DNA from: Candidatus Omnitrophota bacterium
GTDB taxonomy: Bacteria > Omnitrophota > Gorgyraeia > Zapsychrales > Zapsychraceae
Direction: 5' to 3'
Assembly (NCBI GenBank): GCA_018062515.1
Contig: JAGOSC010000041.1
Span: forward strand, 1-22,683
DNA: 22,683 nt
The position numbers and the translations under genes were made by a program. The notes under the pieces are model-generated. The model was given only the letters and a program-made list of their open reading frames with translations. It was not told the DNA's origin and searched no databases. Position 1 is the stretch's first letter. Every line of letters begins with the position of its first letter. Shown in pieces: positions 14,641 through 22,192 of this stretch.

Positions 14641-14991
14641 TTACTTTAATTCCGCCAAATAACTAGTCAATTTTTTGATCTTTTTATTTTCCATCTCAAA
14701 AATATCACAAAAAACCATATTAAGCATTCCGCCGTCTTTTCGCTGACTTTTTACGGAACCTTCAGCAACAACAATATTATTTTCTTCAATTATTTTTGTG
14801 AGTTTAATGGTAGGGCTTCCGACAAAAGCGTCATTTTCAATTTCCCGATCAAACGCGTCTTTTCCTTTTACATGAAAAAATCCGGGAATAATCCACTCAA
14901 TATCGTCGGTGAGACAAGATAAGATGAGCTCATGGTTGGATTGATTAAATCCGTCCATATATTTTTCCACTGTTTTCTTATTTTCAGTCAA
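14641..14991 (-). CDS. NTF2-like / SnoaL-like protein
   Basis: The protein has 116 aa. It is an NTF2-fold cone: N-terminal helix TVEKYMDGFNQSNHELILSCL, then TDDIEWIIPGFFHVKGKDAF, and later strands VVAEGSVKS and MVFCDIFEMENKKIKKL. This is the pattern of SnoaL-like ketosteroid-isomerase-type proteins with unknown ligand. No ATG is available without losing the first helix. The frame begins at TTG 14991, three codons after a stop, and has no SD; GTG 14970 is an alternative. The start is therefore uncertain. It is the first gene after the promoter at 15048-15076. Confidence 0.8.
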   Translation of the reverse strand: MTENKKTVEKYMDGFNQSNHELILSCLTDDIEWIIPGFFHVKGKDAFDREIENDAFVGSPTIKLTKIIEENNIVVAEGSVKSQRKDGGMLNMVFCDIFEMENKKIKKLTSYLAELK

Positions 14992-15047
14992 TTTAAAGGA
15001 TTACAGTAATTTTAATAATATTATTCTTATGAAGCGGGTAATGATGG

Positions 15048-15076
15048 ATTATACATTCAATCGCGGAATTGTGCAA
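15048..15076 (-). promoter_or_regulatory. promoter for the NTF2-like/channel operon
   Basis: On the minus strand TTGCAC (15076-15071), a 17-nt spacer and a perfect TATAAT (15053-15048) are present. The -35 begins directly after the stop codon of the 269-aa membrane gene. The predicted start near 15041 gives a leader of about 50 nt. The leader holds two short AT-rich palindromes, AATAATATTATT (15013-15024) and ATTACAGTAAT (15000-15010). Confidence 0.65.
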
Positions 15077-15886
15077 TTAGGTTGTTTGATTGGTATCAGA
15101 ACTTTTCCCGATACGCCGAACAAACTCTTCAGATTTTTGTGAGAACAGGTATTTACCCGTTCCCGGTAATCGGCCCAAAAGACATAATAAATACCATATT
15201 CCGAAATTGAAAAGATCGGTCAAACGGCCATAGTGCTCATAAAAAACTTTTACGTCCGCATCCTTTAATAATTGGTTAACCATGATCCAAACAGCGAACT
15301 TGCAAATCATCATCATCGGAACGAACCAGATGAATCCATAAAAAAGGCGTTTCAAAAGTTTTCGTTGAGGGCGTTCACCCTTTTGAATCAGGTCTGTTAA
15401 TCTCTTCATTTCAGCCGTAACCGGGAAATAAATGCGATCTAACTTTTGGAACAATAAGTGAAAAAGTACCGTCATGAAAAAGGCTAAGATGATCGCTTCG
15501 GGGGTGGCAAACTTTAAAGTTTCCGGATCGGCATTCGGAGCGTCTTTTCCAGAAAGAAGAAGTATAAAAACAAAAAAAAGAAAAACTCGAAGAATCGTGC
15601 GTATCCACCGATATATGACATTTTGGGAAGCGATTTTTTCTAATACCATTCCCCAAAAAAATGACATGATGAAGGGAATAAAACCCAAAATAACGGCCCA
15701 CATCGCCGGCACGTGTAAAGTGCGAAAAAGAAAAACGATACCGATGACCACACCCCAAATCAGAAATCCGACGATAGGATAAACGATCCACAGAACCGGT
15801 ATGATCAAAATAAGTGTGTAATCAATGGTGGCCAGCCCGAAGGTGACTGGGTGAAGGGCTTTATCCTCTTGTGTTTGATCGGTCAC
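15077..15886 (-). CDS. multi-pass membrane protein of unknown function, 269 aa
   Basis: No named family is recognised. Six to seven TM segments lie at about 20-45, 46-56, 62-80, 92-112, 128-150, 185-205 and 225-240. A charged cytoplasmic stretch (DRIYFPVTAEMKRLTDLIQKGERPQRKLLKR) lies between the fifth and sixth, and the tail is polar and C-terminal. The start is GTG 15886, with GAAGGG seven bases upstream. It has its own promoter (15943-15971) and is followed at once by the promoter of the NTF2/channel operon, so it looks monocistronic. Nothing in the sequence ties it to the efflux operon upstream. Confidence 0.75.
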   Translation of the reverse strand: MTDQTQEDKALHPVTFGLATIDYTLILIIPVLWIVYPIVGFLIWGVVIGIVFLFRTLHVPAMWAVILGFIPFIMSFFWGMVLEKIASQNVIYRWIRTILRVFLFFVFILLLSGKDAPNADPETLKFATPEAIILAFFMTVLFHLLFQKLDRIYFPVTAEMKRLTDLIQKGERPQRKLLKRLFYGFIWFVPMMMICKFAVWIMVNQLLKDADVKVFYEHYGRLTDLFNFGIWYLLCLLGRLPGTGKYLFSQKSEEFVRRIGKSSDTNQTT

Positions 15887-15942
15887 CTTAAGACCCTTCT
15901 CTCAGCCAGTAAAAGAATTGTATCCTTAATTTCATCACAAAA

Positions 15943-15971
15943 AGTATACAAATAATTGACTTGATAAACAA
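15943..15971 (-). promoter_or_regulatory. promoter for the 269-aa membrane protein
   Basis: On the minus strand TTGTTT (15971-15966), a 17-nt spacer and TATACT (15948-15943) are present. The start would be near 15936, about 50 nt before the GTG at 15886. It lies 10 nt or less after the end of the ABC permease gene. Confidence 0.55.
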
Positions 15972-15980
15972 GATTACGTT

Positions 15981-17084
15981 CTAATTTATACGTTTACGGA
16001 AACGGAAAACACTTAGGCCTAAAATAAGAACAGCCAATACGGCCAGAGGTATAACTTGGTCCCAAAGATCAAACAAACCAAGACCTTTAAGAACAATACC
16101 TCGAACAATAATCACATAGTAAGTGAGCGGGATGAAATAACTTAGATAAAAAACAAAATGCGGCATGGTTTCCCGAGGGAAAATAAAACCAGACAATAAA
16201 ATGGACGGCCCGATAAAGAACATAATAATTTGCGAAGCCTGCTGCTGATTATCCGCCACCGTCGAGGCTAATAGCCCTATTCCCAAACAGACAATCAAAA
16301 ATAAAAATGTGAGTGCTAATAAAGTCAGATAACTGCCGCGTATCGGAATATGAAATAAAATCTGCGCGGCACCGAGTATAGAAATGGTGATTAACATACC
16401 AATGCATATGTATGGAATCAGCTTTCCAATCATCAAATCCAACGGTTTAATCGGTGTAACCAAAAGTTGTTCAATGTTCCCTCTCTCTTTTTCTCGGACG
16501 ATGGCCGTCGCGGTAATCATCGGAATGATCATTTGTAACAGCAATCCGATCAATCCCGGAACCATGAAAAATGAACTTTTTAAATCGGGGTTATACCATA
16601 ATCTCGGCCGGAAATCGATAGGCAAAACATTGATGGGAACCAAACCTTCCCTTTGCATAAAATTAACAACGATGGCTTGGCTGGAATTCATAGCGACATT
16701 CGCCGGTGTTGAATCTGTTCCGTCGATTAACATTTGCAATTGTGTTCCTCGACCAGAAAGCGCATCTTTTGTAAAATCCGGAGGGATTAAAAGGCCAGCC
16801 TTGGCTTTGCCTTGATCAATATAACGGTACAATTCTTTGTGCGAATCAACTTTTTTGACAACATCGAAATATCCGGACTGTTCAAAAGATGTCAATAACC
16901 GGCGGCTTAAATATGTTTGATCTTCATCATAAATAACCGTGGCCAAATGTTTCACGTCCATATTTATGGCATAACCGTAAATCAAAAGTTGAATCAGCGG
17001 CATCATAACGACGAGCATAATGGTGCGCCGGTCGCGGATGATATGAATAAACTCTTTATACATAATGGCTTTAATGTATTTCAT
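15981..17084 (-). CDS. ABC-2 type transporter permease (YhhJ/DrrB-like)
   Basis: The protein has 367 aa. TM1 (about 22-42, IMLVVMMPLIQLLIYGYAI) is followed by a large periplasmic domain (about 45-165). Five more TM segments lie between about 172 and 360; between TM2 and TM3 is the coupling segment IVREKERGNIEQLLVTPIKP typical of ABC-2 export permeases. The start overlaps the ATPase gene by 14 nt. AAAAGG stands six bases before ATG 17084; ATG 17087 directly before it is the alternative. It is the only permease gene in the operon, so it would act as a homodimer, whereas many relatives use two different permeases. Likely role: export of drugs or lipophilic compounds with the adaptor and TolC-like channel. 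Confidence 0.92.
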   Translation of the reverse strand: MKYIKAIMYKEFIHIIRDRRTIMLVVMMPLIQLLIYGYAINMDVKHLATVIYDEDQTYLSRRLLTSFEQSGYFDVVKKVDSHKELYRYIDQGKAKAGLLIPPDFTKDALSGRGTQLQMLIDGTDSTPANVAMNSSQAIVVNFMQREGLVPINVLPIDFRPRLWYNPDLKSSFFMVPGLIGLLLQMIIPMITATAIVREKERGNIEQLLVTPIKPLDLMIGKLIPYICIGMLITISILGAAQILFHIPIRGSYLTLLALTFLFLIVCLGIGLLASTVADNQQQASQIIMFFIGPSILLSGFIFPRETMPHFVFYLSYFIPLTYYVIIVRGIVLKGLGLFDLWDQVIPLAVLAVLILGLSVFRFRKRIN

Positions 17085-18009
17085 CATTAACCTTTTCCAA
17101 AGTTGCAAAAACGTCTTCCAAAGATGCTTCAATGGGTTTTATGGATTCGATTCGTATCCCATTTTGCCTAGCCGATTCCTCGACGGATTTCCGTGCCATA
17201 TCAGGATTTCCTGTAATCAAATGTAATGTGGTTCCATAGGCTGTCACGCCATTTATCCCAGGCAGGTTTTGAAATATATGTGACGCTTTCATGAGTGGAT
17301 AACATTGGACTTCCAATAATTGGTTGCTGATTTCTTGCTTCAATTGCTGCGGTGAACCTATTTTCAGGATTTTACCTTGATTGATAAAAGCAATTTTATT
17401 ACAGCGTTCCGCCTCTTCCATATAATGCGTCGTCACAAAAAGAGCAACACCTTCAGCGGCCAGTTGATACAACACTTCCCACATGGCCCGACGGGATAAA
17501 GGATCTATACCGGCGGTTGGTTCATCCAAAAATATAATTTTTGGTTTATGCAAAATAGCGTTAGCTAGACCGAGTTTTTGTTTCCATCCTCCGGATAGAT
17601 TGCCAGCCAATTGGTTGCGGTAAGGATTAAGTCCCGTCATGGCTAACACCTCTTTAATACGCGGCATCAGCTGTTCTTTATTTAACCCATAAATTTGCCC
17701 GTAAAATATTAGGTTTTCTGTGACGGTCAGATCAATGTAAAGACCGAAACGTTGCGAAACATAGCCAATCGTTTGTTTAATATTTTCCGACTGCTTATTA
17801 ATATCAAATCCTCCGACGGTGGCTGTACCGCTGGTGGGAATAAGTATGCCGCAGAGCATACGTATCGTCGTACTTTTACCCGAACCGTTCGCTCCTAAAA
17901 AACCAAAGATTTCACCGTAGGAAATGGAAAAATTGACCTGATCCACAGCGATTAATTTGCCAAAATGACGGGTTAAATTCTTTGCCTCAATGGCGATATG
18001 CTCGTTCAT
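17071..18009 (-). CDS. ABC transporter ATP-binding protein
   Basis: The protein has 312 aa. The nucleotide-binding domain (about 5-225) has Walker A GANGSGKST (39-47), Q-loop YVSQ (Gln86), signature LSGGWKQKL (138-146), Walker B IIFLDEPTAGIDP (158-170) and the switch His at 195 (TTHYMEEAE). The signature reads LSGGW rather than LSGGQ, as often found in this export subfamily. Residues 226-312 form the C-terminal regulatory extension of the CcmA/DrrA-type exporters. SD AAAGGATCTC precedes ATG 18009, 14 nt after the adaptor gene. It powers the permease encoded by the overlapping next gene. Confidence 0.95.
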   Translation of the reverse strand: MNEHIAIEAKNLTRHFGKLIAVDQVNFSISYGEIFGFLGANGSGKSTTIRMLCGILIPTSGTATVGGFDINKQSENIKQTIGYVSQRFGLYIDLTVTENLIFYGQIYGLNKEQLMPRIKEVLAMTGLNPYRNQLAGNLSGGWKQKLGLANAILHKPKIIFLDEPTAGIDPLSRRAMWEVLYQLAAEGVALFVTTHYMEEAERCNKIAFINQGKILKIGSPQQLKQEISNQLLEVQCYPLMKASHIFQNLPGINGVTAYGTTLHLITGNPDMARKSVEESARQNGIRIESIKPIEASLEDVFATLEKVNDEIH

Positions 18010-18023
18010 GAGATCCTTTATGG

Positions 18024-18713
18024 CTACTCCATATCTCGTAGAATGACATCGGCGGCAACGCCGGGACGTAAATGTTTGGATGGTTGGTCTAGGGTAATCT
18101 TAACCGCAAAGGCCTGCGTTATTCTTTCTTCCTGAGTTTGCACATTTCGCGGAGTATATTCAGCTTTGGTGGCGATAAAACTTACATGACCTGAGGATTT
18201 ATCTTCAAGTCCATCAAATGAAATACTGGCGGATTGACCAATATGAATTTGATTAATCCGACCTTCCGGAACAAAAATTTTGACCCATAATTGACTGCGG
18301 TCTCCAATAACAAGAACCGGCGAACCAACTTGAACCACTTCTCCGACTTCATGCACCTTTACCAAGACAATCCCGTCGATAGGAGAGATAATCTGTTGAT
18401 CATCTAAAGTTAAAGCCGCGTACTCTAAAGACTGCTGCGTGGCTCCACCTTGAGCAACTAAACTGGCCATGCGTTCATAATCTTTCTTCGCCTGAACATA
18501 ACGATCCAAGGTGGCTAATTGCTGCCCAGCCTTAACTTCATCACCTTCATCGACGGATAATGTAACAATTCCTCCGTTGGCTTTTGCGCCTAAACTATGT
18601 TCCGTCAACTCTAATGTCCCTGAAAATTTCTTCGTAGAATCTATTTTATGCGGATCACACGCGCCGCACAGAACGATCAAAGAAATAATAAATATGGAAT
18701 ACCTGAATTTCAT
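18024..18713 (-). CDS. HlyD-type periplasmic adaptor of ABC exporter
   Basis: The protein has 229 aa. An N-terminal hydrophobic segment ends at LCGAC (Cys19), so it may be a lipoprotein, although the residue at -3 is Cys and the lipobox is atypical. Residues about 30-125 form the biotinyl-lipoyl-like hybrid: GGIVTLSVDEGDEVKAGQ and IISPIDGIVLVKVHEVGE. They flank a very short hairpin (YVQAKKDYERMASLVAQ...). Residues 130-229 are the beta-barrel and membrane-proximal part (LWVKIFVPEGRINQIHIGQ, LRPGVAADVILR). At 229 aa it is shorter than the usual 300-330 because the coiled-coil hairpin is reduced. The start overlaps the TolC-like stop in ATGA. Confidence 0.9.
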   Translation of the reverse strand: MKFRYSIFIISLIVLCGACDPHKIDSTKKFSGTLELTEHSLGAKANGGIVTLSVDEGDEVKAGQQLATLDRYVQAKKDYERMASLVAQGGATQQSLEYAALTLDDQQIISPIDGIVLVKVHEVGEVVQVGSPVLVIGDRSQLWVKIFVPEGRINQIHIGQSASISFDGLEDKSSGHVSFIATKAEYTPRNVQTQEERITQAFAVKITLDQPSKHLRPGVAADVILRDME

Positions 18714-20041
18714 GGATGATTCTCCTGAGGTTTTATAGATTCATTTAATACGTCACTTAATTTTCCTAAAGCATGGTTCCAATTTATCTGGGCGGTTAAT
18801 ACAGCAGCCTTCGCTTCATCGGCGTCATTACGGGCCTGGGCATCTAAGGCTATTGCTTCTAATAATTCAATTTCCGTCGCTGTTCCGTCTTTCACTCTTT
18901 GTTGAACCAAAAGCAATTCCTGTTGTGTCATTTCTTGTCGGGATGTTTTCTCTATAAATATAAATTGTGTCTGTTCAAATAATTCACGGGCTTTTATGAT
19001 TTTGGCTTGGAATTGAAATTCATTATGATTAAGATTGGCTTGATCATACTTAACCTGACTGATGGCTTCATCTACCTGAGCCCGACGTAAGCCACCGTCA
19101 AAGATCGGCAGCGAGGCTTGTACACCCACGGTAAACGTATTGTTTGTATCGCTAGGATCAATTCCACTGGGGCCAAAATCGGCAATACCGGAAATGTTTG
19201 GTAAATATTCGGAACGCTGACTCTCTAATTGTGCTTCGCTAAACCGTAATTGCTGTTTAGCGACCTGAATATCTGGTAATTCCTCAAAAGATGTTTGAAT
19301 GTTTTCCTCAGGTTCGGGAAAATTGATTCCATTATCGTCGATAAATTGAATTGTATCGTCGAGACTTAATCCTAACGCGGCTAGGAGATCAAGCCTACTT
19401 TCGACAGCATGCATGTAAACTTGCTGTTGAAAACTCAAAGCCGTGTCATAAGCTGTCTTCGCTTGTCTAACGTCGATATCTGAGCCAATTCCATTCTCGA
19501 GCCGGCTTTTGGCTATGTCCAATTTTTTTAAATCTCTTTCAACCATGGTTTTCGCAAAATCCGCTGTTTGTATAGATCGTCGGGCATCGATATACAACTG
19601 AGCGATAAGAACTAAAACATCCTCTTCAACTTTACGCCGTTCAGCCACACTCAGAGCACCCTGCGCCTGCGCTGTTTTTAATCGATTGACTGTTCCTGCA
19701 TCAAAAATCATTTGGGTTAATTTAATACGCGCATCAAAGGTATTAAACGGACCCACCAAGGGATCGCCCGGCATTTCAATTCCGGCCGTTCGTAAATCAC
19801 GAGTTTGCCTTTTTTGTGAGACGTCGATACTTACTTGGGGCAATAAAGGTGCGCGGCTTTGAGCGATCCGACTGATGGCTTGATTCACTCTTTCATCAGA
19901 AAGGATAAAACGAATATCGCGTTGTTGAGCGATTTCTAGAGCATCTTTAAGAGATAATGTTCGAGGCATGGTCTCGGCCTGCGCTGTTATGATCAACGCG
20001 GCAAGAAAACACATATTAAGGAAATGTACTTTTTTGATCAT
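18710..20041 (-). CDS. TolC-family outer-membrane efflux protein
   Basis: The protein has 443 aa. A Sec signal peptide ends near residue 22 (TAQA/E). The mature protein is two OEP repeats: RTLSLKDALEIAQQRDIRFIL at the start, long helices with ERRKVEEDVLVLIAQLYIDARR, then SEAQLESQRSEYLPNISGIADFG and VGVQASLPIFDGGLRRAQVDEA beginning the second beta segment. Such proteins trimerise into a channel through the outer membrane. It lies 4 nt after the MarR gene and overlaps the adaptor gene. The SD before ATG 20041 is weak, so coupling to MarR translation is likely. Confidence 0.93.
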   Translation of the reverse strand: MIKKVHFLNMCFLAALIITAQAETMPRTLSLKDALEIAQQRDIRFILSDERVNQAISRIAQSRAPLLPQVSIDVSQKRQTRDLRTAGIEMPGDPLVGPFNTFDARIKLTQMIFDAGTVNRLKTAQAQGALSVAERRKVEEDVLVLIAQLYIDARRSIQTADFAKTMVERDLKKLDIAKSRLENGIGSDIDVRQAKTAYDTALSFQQQVYMHAVESRLDLLAALGLSLDDTIQFIDDNGINFPEPEENIQTSFEELPDIQVAKQQLRFSEAQLESQRSEYLPNISGIADFGPSGIDPSDTNNTFTVGVQASLPIFDGGLRRAQVDEAISQVKYDQANLNHNEFQFQAKIIKARELFEQTQFIFIEKTSRQEMTQQELLLVQQRVKDGTATEIELLEAIALDAQARNDADEAKAAVLTAQINWNHALGKLSDVLNESIKPQENHP

Positions 20042-20045
20042 CTGT

Positions 20046-20495
20046 TTACTTCTGTTGAATTGATTTTTCTCGTATACTTTTGTTGAGTTTATCCGCTATT
20101 ATTTGAAATGATTTTATTTCGTGTGGATTCAAGGCGACTAAAACATCTTGCCAGCGCGCCATGGCAGCCTGACGGAATTCATCAAAAAGCTTATTTCCCT
20201 TCGTTGTCAATTCGATCAAAACCTGTCGACGGTCCTCCGTATGCTGGACGCGTCTCACATAACCAGCTTTAACCAGCCGCGTGACAATCCCGGTCATGGT
20301 GGGCATACTTACCTGCATATTTTCGGACAATGTGTGCATGGCCGGACGGCCTTGAGAATATGTGGCAACTAAAACAAAAAATTGAGTATGAGTGAGATTT
20401 TTCTTGGAAAGAAAACCAATATGAACACCCTGGATGATATTGGGCATTAATTGGGCGATGGAACGGCTCAAAACTTCTCTTTTGATTTGGCTCAT
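20046..20495 (-). CDS. MarR-family transcriptional regulator
   Basis: The protein has 149 aa from ATG 20495 (SD AAAGGAG, 6-nt spacer; an upstream in-frame TTG has no SD). The winged-helix domain covers about 25-125: LTHTQFFVLVATYSQG, HTLSENMQVSMPTMTGIVTRLVKAGYVRR as helix-turn-helix, and TEDRRQVLIELTTKG as the wing. Terminal helices form the dimer. MarR proteins repress adjacent efflux genes and let go when they bind phenolic or lipophilic ligands. The gene is first in its operon, directly followed by the efflux genes it should control, and its own promoter overlaps a palindromic operator. Confidence 0.95.
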   Translation of the reverse strand: MSQIKREVLSRSIAQLMPNIIQGVHIGFLSKKNLTHTQFFVLVATYSQGRPAMHTLSENMQVSMPTMTGIVTRLVKAGYVRRVQHTEDRRQVLIELTTKGNKLFDEFRQAAMARWQDVLVALNPHEIKSFQIIADKLNKSIREKSIQQK

Positions 20496-20518
20496 ATAAT
20501 CTCCTTTGTCTTGACTAA

Positions 20519-20547
20519 ATGTTAGCATAGGCTAATAATTGTGTCAA
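20519..20547 (-). promoter_or_regulatory. promoter and probable MarR operator of the efflux operon
   Basis: On the minus strand a perfect TTGACA (20547-20542), a 17-nt spacer and TAACAT (20524-20519) are present. An inverted repeat TTAGC (20522-20526) and GCTAA (20531-20535), separated by 4 nt, covers the -10 and the end of the spacer. This is the classic position and size for a MarR dimer site. Transcription would begin near 20512, only 17 nt before the MarR ATG. Confidence 0.75.
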
Positions 20548-20553
20548 GCTACA

Positions 20554-20574
20554 AAATCCCTTCAAGTGGGATTT
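20554..20574 (-). terminator. weak intrinsic terminator after the glycosylase gene
   Basis: On the minus strand AAATCCC, a 7-nt loop and GGGATTT form a 7-bp stem followed by TTGTAGCTT. It lies between the glycosylase stop (20597) and the MarR promoter, where a terminator is expected. The T tract is short, so efficiency may be low. Confidence 0.5.
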
Positions 20575-20596
20575 AATTCAAAATAAAATATAATTT

Positions 20597-21214
20597 TTAT
20601 TGGAGACGCCTAATGACTTGAAAATCTTTTTTAAGAGTTTCTTTTAGAGGCGGGTTATACAGAATAGCGGCGGGATGATATAAAGCGACGACGGAGAATG
20701 TCAAATGTTCAAAGGAAATCTGCTCAATTTTCCCATGAAGTGATGAAATATTGGCAACATCTTTCATATTTTCAATATTAAATCCTCCCAAAATAAATCG
20801 CGCGGCAAAATTACCTAAAGGCACGATGACCTTGGGCTGAATAATCTTAATCTGCTCAACCAAAAAAGGTGTGTGGCTAATGATTTCTTCTAATTTGGGA
20901 TTACGGTTTTTAGGTGGCCGGTATTTCAAAATGCTGGTAATGAAAACATCTTCTCTCTTTAAATCAATGGAAAAAAGCAGCTGATCAAGAATCTTTCCCG
21001 CGCTGCCGATAAAAGGCAAGCCCTTTAAGTCTTCATTCCTACCAGGCGCTTCACCGACAAAAAAAATCTTTGCGTCGGGACTGCCTTCGCCAAAAACCAA
21101 ATGAGTCGCCGTATCCTTTAAATGCAAATCGGCCTTAAGCATTAAACTCTTTAGATCATTAAGCCGGGTAAGTTTTGATTTTGAAGATTTAATTCTCGAT
21201 ACTGCTGTAGCCAT
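20597..21214 (-). CDS. family-4-like uracil-DNA glycosylase lacking the Fe-S cysteines
   Basis: The protein has 205 aa from ATG 21214, which overlaps the stop of the upstream gene in ATGA. Motif 1 is FFVGEAPGRNEDLKGLPFIG (about 53-72), with the Glu of GEAPG. Then come FITSILKYRPPKNRNP and IQPKVIVPLGNFAARFILGG, and motif 3 HPAAIL (about 183-188). All fit family 4 uracil-DNA glycosylases, which remove uracil from DNA. That family normally carries four Cys for a 4Fe-4S cluster, two before motif 1 and two after RPP. Here the sites read KADLHL and SHTPFL, and the whole 205-aa protein has no Cys. The cluster must be absent. It may be a cluster-free variant with changed structural support. Confidence 0.9.
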   Translation of the reverse strand: MATAVSRIKSSKSKLTRLNDLKSLMLKADLHLKDTATHLVFGEGSPDAKIFFVGEAPGRNEDLKGLPFIGSAGKILDQLLFSIDLKREDVFITSILKYRPPKNRNPKLEEIISHTPFLVEQIKIIQPKVIVPLGNFAARFILGGFNIENMKDVANISSLHGKIEQISFEHLTFSVVALYHPAAILYNPPLKETLKKDFQVIRRLQ

Positions 21215-21588
21215 CAATGGATAAACCCGAAATACGCGAACATAAGCCCGAGGGAGATTTTTACAATTCCCCACACCTGTTGATTTTTGTAACAATTTTT
21301 ACAAGATTGAATGAGTTGAGGAAAAGCCATTAACATAATCCCTTTTAGTGTTCCCATCCAACCGACAATGGTAATAAGAACCGTCCAGTTCCCCGTCCAA
21401 ATATTATGATATTGGACTAAAATCATTCCAAGCACGAGTGTAATAAATCCGGTTACAAAGGTCAGCGCTGAAGACTTTTCAAATTCTTCAACCATTTTTC
21501 CGTAATTTAACCTCCCGCTTAAAGCCCCGATGCCACCGGAAATATACGTAATTGAAAGTATTTTTGCGACTAAAATCGATAATCCCAT
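21214..21588 (-). CDS. small conserved-type membrane protein, 124 aa
   Basis: Four TM segments lie at about 4-24, 40-60, 66-90 and 104-122. It has WTGNWTVLITIVGWMGTLKGIMLMAFPQLI between the third segment and a cytoplasmic turn with two Cys (SCKNCYKN). The pattern is familiar from short bacterial integral membrane proteins of unknown function. SD AAAGGAGG precedes ATG 21588. Its stop overlaps the glycosylase start, so the two are co-translated. I see no functional link from sequence. The start faces the divergent pqiA-like gene across 103 nt of AT-rich DNA in which no promoter is clear. Confidence 0.75.
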   Translation of the reverse strand: MGLSILVAKILSITYISGGIGALSGRLNYGKMVEEFEKSSALTFVTGFITLVLGMILVQYHNIWTGNWTVLITIVGWMGTLKGIMLMAFPQLIQSCKNCYKNQQVWGIVKISLGLMFAYFGFIH

Positions 21589-21691
21589 TTTCCCTCCTTT
21601 AACTGTCCGTGCGTCCCAAAAAGTCGTTTTTGATCAATTTAAACTATTAATTTTTATTGTTTTTATATTTTTATCTGGGAAAATAACTCAT

Positions 21692-22180
21692 ATGAATCAG
21701 TCGCTGAGCAAAGAAAACCCAAAACTTAAGTACGTATCTTTCCTATTGTTTCTTGCGCTTACCTTTCTAATTTTAGGGCTTTTTCTTCCCGCGATTTATC
21801 TTAAAGAAATGGTCGTATTTCGACACACCTTCTCAGTCCTAACCGGTATACAGAATTTATTTCATGAAGGGCAATCGATTTTAGGGATTATTATTATCCT
21901 GTTTTCGGTTATTTTCCCAATATTCAAACTTTTTGTTTTATACGTGGTTTGGTTTCACCATGTTCCTCAACAGCGTCGATCCGCCTTTATACATTGGCTC
22001 AGCATCTTGGGTAAATGGTCGATGTTAGATGTTTTCGTCGTAGCAGTGACGATTGTGATTACACAGGTATCTCACTTTGCAGCCGCAGAGCCCAAGTCGG
22101 GGATTTATTTCTTCTGCGCTTCCATCTTGATCACTATGTTGATCACCGCAAAAATTGAAAAAATCATAAAAAAGTCGTAA
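21692..22180 (+). CDS. PqiA-type (paraquat-inducible A) membrane protein, single domain
   Basis: The protein has 162 aa with four TM segments (about 14-36, 60-85, 89-104 and 126-160). The family hallmark LGKWSMLDVFVVAVTIV lies near 100-120, and FPIFKLFVLYVVWF before it. PqiA-domain proteins sit in the inner membrane and work with MCE-domain PqiB/YebT-type proteins in lipid traffic to the outer membrane. E. coli PqiA has two such domains; this one has one and no MCE partner is in the window. I chose ATG 21692 because the protein then matches a single-domain length. The SD is weak. It is the only plus-strand gene here, and it converges on the next gene with 12 nt between stops. Confidence 0.85.
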   Translation: MNQSLSKENPKLKYVSFLLFLALTFLILGLFLPAIYLKEMVVFRHTFSVLTGIQNLFHEGQSILGIIIILFSVIFPIFKLFVLYVVWFHHVPQQRRSAFIHWLSILGKWSMLDVFVVAVTIVITQVSHFAAAEPKSGIYFFCASILITMLITAKIEKIIKKS

Positions 22181-22192
22181 ATATACCAGCCA

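Noticed and set aside
15411..15791. Second minus-strand frame of 126 codons inside the 269-aa membrane gene
   Set aside because: It is a shifted-frame shadow: no SD, a Ser/His/Phe-rich nonsense composition, and full overlap with a better gene.
21530..21691. 54-codon N-terminal extension of the PqiA-type protein
   Set aside because: It overlaps the start of the divergent gene, reads through AT-rich intergenic DNA and would exceed the single PqiA domain length.
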